DNA from: Acidimicrobiia bacterium UBA4744
GTDB lineage: Bacteria; Actinomycetota; Acidimicrobiia; Spongiisociales; UBA4744
Reading direction: 5' to 3'
Length of the DNA: 15,832 bases
Assembly: GCA_002403855.1 (NCBI GenBank)
Contig: DHIO01000013.1
Location: forward strand, 26,992-42,823
The notes beneath the pieces are model-generated. The model was not told the DNA's origin and did no database searches. It saw only the letters and a list, made by a program, of their open reading frames with translations. Shown here piece after piece: positions 13,618 to 15,832 of this stretch. Positions within the stretch are counted from its first letter, which is position 1; every line of letters starts with the position of its first letter. Position numbers and translations under genes: made by a program.

Positions 13618-14322
13618 CTAGACCGAACGGGTGATGCCCCCGTCGACCCGAAGGTTCTGCCCGGTCACGTACCCGGCATCGGCGGACAGCAGGAAAGACA
13701 CCGCCTTGGCGATTTCCTCGACGGACCCCGCACGACCCATCGGGACTCGCGACAGGGTTTCTTCGGACACCGGATGGCTGTCAACGTATCCGGGCAATAC
13801 GTTGTTCATGCGGATGCCCTCGGAGGCGTACGCGTCTGCATAGAGCTTGGCAAAGGTCCCCAGGGCGGCGCGAAGGCTGGCGGAGACGGGAAAGGCCGGA
13901 TCGGGCTCGTAAGCGGCGAAGGTCGAGATATTGACGATGGCCCCGCCACCCCGGGCCTGCATGTACGGGGTCACCAACCGGGCCATGCGCACCACGTTGA
14001 GAAGAACCAGGTCGAGACCCGCATGCCAGTCGTCATCCGGTATCTCGAGGAGCCGACCTCGAGCCGGATGACCGGTGTTGTTGACCACGGCGTCGATCCG
14101 ACCGAAGACCTCGACCGTCTTCTCGACGAGCGTCGCAAGATCAGCCGGATCCGCAACCGAGCCGCTCATGCCCAGTCCACCGAGCTCATCCGCCAGGTCG
14201 ACGGCCGAATCCGAGATCGACATCAACGAAACGACGTACCCGTCGGCGGCAAGCCTGCGAGCGATTGCGGCCCCCATGCCCCTGCCGGCTGCAGTGACGA
14301 TAGCTGTTCTCCGCCCGCTCAC
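13618..14322 (-). CDS. Short-chain dehydrogenase/reductase with atypical catalytic motif
   Basis: Rossmann-fold SDR protein (234 aa). The nucleotide-binding turn TAAGRGMG is at 10-17, NNTG (81-84) replaces the usual NNAG, the catalytic-type Ser is S133 in VNISTF, and the C-terminal part has NNVLPGYVDS and YVTGQNLRVDGG. The canonical YxxxK is not found: the aligned segment reads S-A-S-L-R (147-151) before AALGTFAK, so Tyr appears replaced by Ser and Lys by Arg. It may have a different chemistry or a binding role; the substrate is unknown. GTG 14322 overlaps the rhodanese stop by 4 bases (GTGA), so it is the last gene of a sufB-rhodanese-SDR unit. The frame is open to 14367, but the extra residues overlap the rhodanese gene and look like shadow sequence. 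Confidence 0.87.
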   Translation of the reverse strand: MSGRRTAIVTAAGRGMGAAIARRLAADGYVVSLMSISDSAVDLADELGGLGMSGSVADPADLATLVEKTVEVFGRIDAVVNNTGHPARGRLLEIPDDDWHAGLDLVLLNVVRMARLVTPYMQARGGGAIVNISTFAAYEPDPAFPVSASLRAALGTFAKLYADAYASEGIRMNNVLPGYVDSHPVSEETLSRVPMGRAGSVEEIAKAVSFLLSADAGYVTGQNLRVDGGITRSV

Positions 14323-14729
14323 GGTTCTCCCGACTCCGCTTCGACCGGCAACCCCACGCTCACCCAAGCCCGATACCCTCCGACCACATCTCCCGCACGT
14401 CGAAACCCGAGATCCCTGAGCACCAAAGCGGCCAGGCTAGACGAGTACCCATCATTGCAGATCACGATGAGTTGCAGATCGAGGTCGGCCAGCCGGCCGT
14501 CGGCATACTCCGAGTCCGGATCACATCGCCAAGGAAGAACCGACAGAGGGATGTGCAGTGCCCCCGGGATCACGCCTTCCTGCGTGCGGTCCTCGGCACA
14601 CCGAGAATCGACAATCATGGCACCCTCACCGGCGGCGGCATGCGCCTCAGACGGGATGAACCGGTCTATTCGCTCCCGCGCCTGCGCCATAGAGTCTCGA
14701 TCGTTGAACGACCAGCCACCGTCTCTCAC
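14319..14729 (-). CDS. Single-domain rhodanese-like sulfurtransferase in the sufB unit
   Basis: Rhodanese-fold protein (136 aa) that may carry persulfide sulfur. IVDSRCAEDR (39-48) forms the first conserved strand, GVIPGALHIPLS (52-63) the GH(I/L)PGA-like segment, and ICNDGYSSSLAA (90-101) the active-site loop with C91 as the candidate sulfur-carrying Cys. GDVVGGYRAWVSVGLPVE is the usual C-terminal end. The loop reads C-N-D-G-Y-S-S, with Ser where CxxGxR enzymes have Arg, so thiosulfate activity cannot be assumed. It starts 32 nt after sufB and overlaps the SDR gene by 4 bases. GTG 14729 is used, with GGA bases just before it; ATG 14690 would give 123 aa and still keep the domain. Cotranscription with sufB suggests, but does not prove, a role in sulfur supply. 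Confidence 0.87.
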   Translation of the reverse strand: MRDGGWSFNDRDSMAQARERIDRFIPSEAHAAAGEGAMIVDSRCAEDRTQEGVIPGALHIPLSVLPWRCDPDSEYADGRLADLDLQLIVICNDGYSSSLAALVLRDLGFRRAGDVVGGYRAWVSVGLPVEAESGEP

Positions 14730-14761
14730 TCCGTTCCACAGGCGGGCGAGCCAGGCCCGTC

Positions 14762-15832
14762 CTACCCGATCGCTCCGGCCTCCACCATATTGAGCTCGAT
14801 CAAGCGGTTCATCTCGACGGCGTATTCCATCGGAAGCTCCTTGACAATCGGCTCGATGAAGCCGGCCACGATCATCGAAGTCGCTTCGTCTTCGGTGAGG
14901 CCGCGGCTCATCAGGTAGAACAGCTGATCCTCCCCCACTTTGGATACCGTCGCTTCGTGCCCGATTTGGGCATCGGCTTCTTCGATCTCCATGTACGGAT
15001 AGGTGTCCGATCGGGAGTGATCATCCAGAATCAGAGCGTCGCAGCGCACGAAGGACCTGGTGCGCTCGGAACCCGGCTCGACACGTACCAGTCCCCGGTA
15101 GCCGGCCCGACCGCCGCCGCGGGAGATCGACTTCGAGGTGATCGTCGATGTTGTGTCCGAAGCCGCGTGCACCATCTTGGCGCCGGCGTCCTGGTGCTGC
15201 TCCGGGCCGGCAAACGCAATCGACAGCACTTCACCGTGGGCTCCCGGCTCCATCAGCCAGACGGCCGGGTATTTCATCGTCAGCTTGGAGCCGAGATTGC
15301 CGTCGACCCACTCCATGGTGGCGTTTTCGTACGCCGCCGCTCGCTTGGTGACGAGGTTGTACACGTTGTTGGACCAGTTCTGGATGGTGGTGTAACGGCA
15401 CCGACCGCCTTTCTTGACCACGATCTCGACCACGGCCGAATGAAGCGAGTCGGTTGAGTAGATGGGGGCCGAACAACCCTCGACGTAATGGCAGTAGGCG
15501 CCCTCGTCGACGATGATCAACGTCCGTTCGAACTGCCCCATGTTCTCCGCGTTGATGCGGAAGTAGGCCTGCAGCGGCTGGTCGAGGTGGACGCCGGGCG
15601 GCACGTAGATGAACGAACCGCCGGACCACACCGCCGAATTGAGTGCGGCGAACTTGTTGTCGTTCGGCGGAATGATCGTGCCGAAGTATTCCTTGACGAT
15701 GTCGGGATACTCACGCAGCGCGGTATCCATATCGGTGAACAGCACCCCCAGGTTCTCGAGATCTTCGCGGTTCTTGTGGTACACGACCTCCGACTCATAT
15801 TGAGCTGTGACGCCGGCCAGGTACTTGCGCTC
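14762..15832 (-). CDS. sufB: SufB, scaffold subunit of SufBCD (5' end beyond the window)
   Basis: Core scaffold on which SUF builds new Fe-S clusters. The frame is open to the right edge, so 356 C-terminal residues of an expected ~470 are visible; about 110 N-terminal residues and the promoter are missing. The fragment opens with ERKYLAGVTAQYESEVVYH, then has DNKFAALNSAVWSGGSFIYV and NMGQFERTLIIVDEGAYCHY, all diagnostic for SufB. C264 of the fragment, in SFVRCDALIL, corresponds to the conserved C-terminal Cys implicated in cluster assembly. HEATVSKVGEDQLFYLMSRG near the C-terminus is also typical. It heads a - strand unit with the rhodanese and SDR genes and is not adjacent to sufD or either sufC, unlike the usual sufB-sufD order. 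No inactivating change is seen in the visible part. Confidence 0.95.
   Translation of the reverse strand, partial: ERKYLAGVTAQYESEVVYHKNREDLENLGVLFTDMDTALREYPDIVKEYFGTIIPPNDNKFAALNSAVWSGGSFIYVPPGVHLDQPLQAYFRINAENMGQFERTLIIVDEGAYCHYVEGCSAPIYSTDSLHSAVVEIVVKKGGRCRYTTIQNWSNNVYNLVTKRAAAYENATMEWVDGNLGSKLTMKYPAVWLMEPGAHGEVLSIAFAGPEQHQDAGAKMVHAASDTTSTITSKSISRGGGRAGYRGLVRVEPGSERTRSFVRCDALILDDHSRSDTYPYMEIEEADAQIGHEATVSKVGEDQLFYLMSRGLTEDEATSMIVAGFIEPIVKELPMEYAVEMNRLIELNMVEAGAIG

Noticed and set aside
13431..13634. 67-codon open frame in the repeat-containing intergenic region
   Set aside because: No Shine-Dalgarno; Arg/Pro-rich composition; overlaps a palindrome at one end and the antisense SDR gene at the other.

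Overview
This window is high-GC, gene-dense bacterial DNA on both strands. It most likely comes from an actinomycete (Actinomycetota), possibly an uncultured Acidimicrobiia-like lineage. The clues are a SUF iron-sulfur system that uses SufU, a small Rieske ferredoxin lying between sufD and sufC (a gene order known from Streptomyces-type suf operons), promoters with a TANNNT -10 box, and several genes with no ribosome binding site that look leaderless. The class-level placement is inference. No tRNA, rRNA, CRISPR array or intact mobile element was seen.

The window centres on iron-sulfur cluster assembly, but the suf genes are broken into three separated modules. Module 1 (+ strand, 1015-3455) is sufC-sufS-sufU: an ATPase, the PLP cysteine desulfurase and its SufU sulfur acceptor. 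Module 2 (- strand, 9425 down to 6995) is sufD-Rieske ferredoxin-second sufC, joined by stop/start overlaps. Module 3 (- strand, from the right edge down to 13618) is sufB (5' end outside the window)-rhodanese-SDR. The window therefore encodes two different SufC ATPases, one SufD and one SufB. The SUF scaffold is normally SufB-SufC2-SufD with two copies of one SufC, so two distinct SufC proteins raise the possibility of a hetero-SufC scaffold or of two alternative scaffolds.

Between modules 1 and 2 lie a class II (iron-independent) fumarase on the - strand and a polytopic GAF histidine kinase on the + strand, with no response regulator in view. Between modules 2 and 3 lie a family 5-type uracil-DNA glycosylase with four putative cluster cysteines, a lipoprotein with two Ig-like domains and a GHL10/DUF4015-type glycosidase-like domain (both - strand), then a sigma-70 family factor and a small membrane protein (+ strand). 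The left edge holds the 3' part of an acidic, probably exported protein of unknown function.

Regulatory signals are visible. The sigma gene has a clean -35/-10 pair with a 17-bp spacer. sufC1, the lipoprotein gene and the small membrane gene have a TANNNT box 6-8 nt before the start codon and no Shine-Dalgarno. A near-perfect dyad covers the lipoprotein promoter, and an 8-bp inverted repeat lies upstream of sufD. The only stretch above 300 bases without a gene (13272-13617) holds a 7-bp tandem triplication and two REP-like palindromes.
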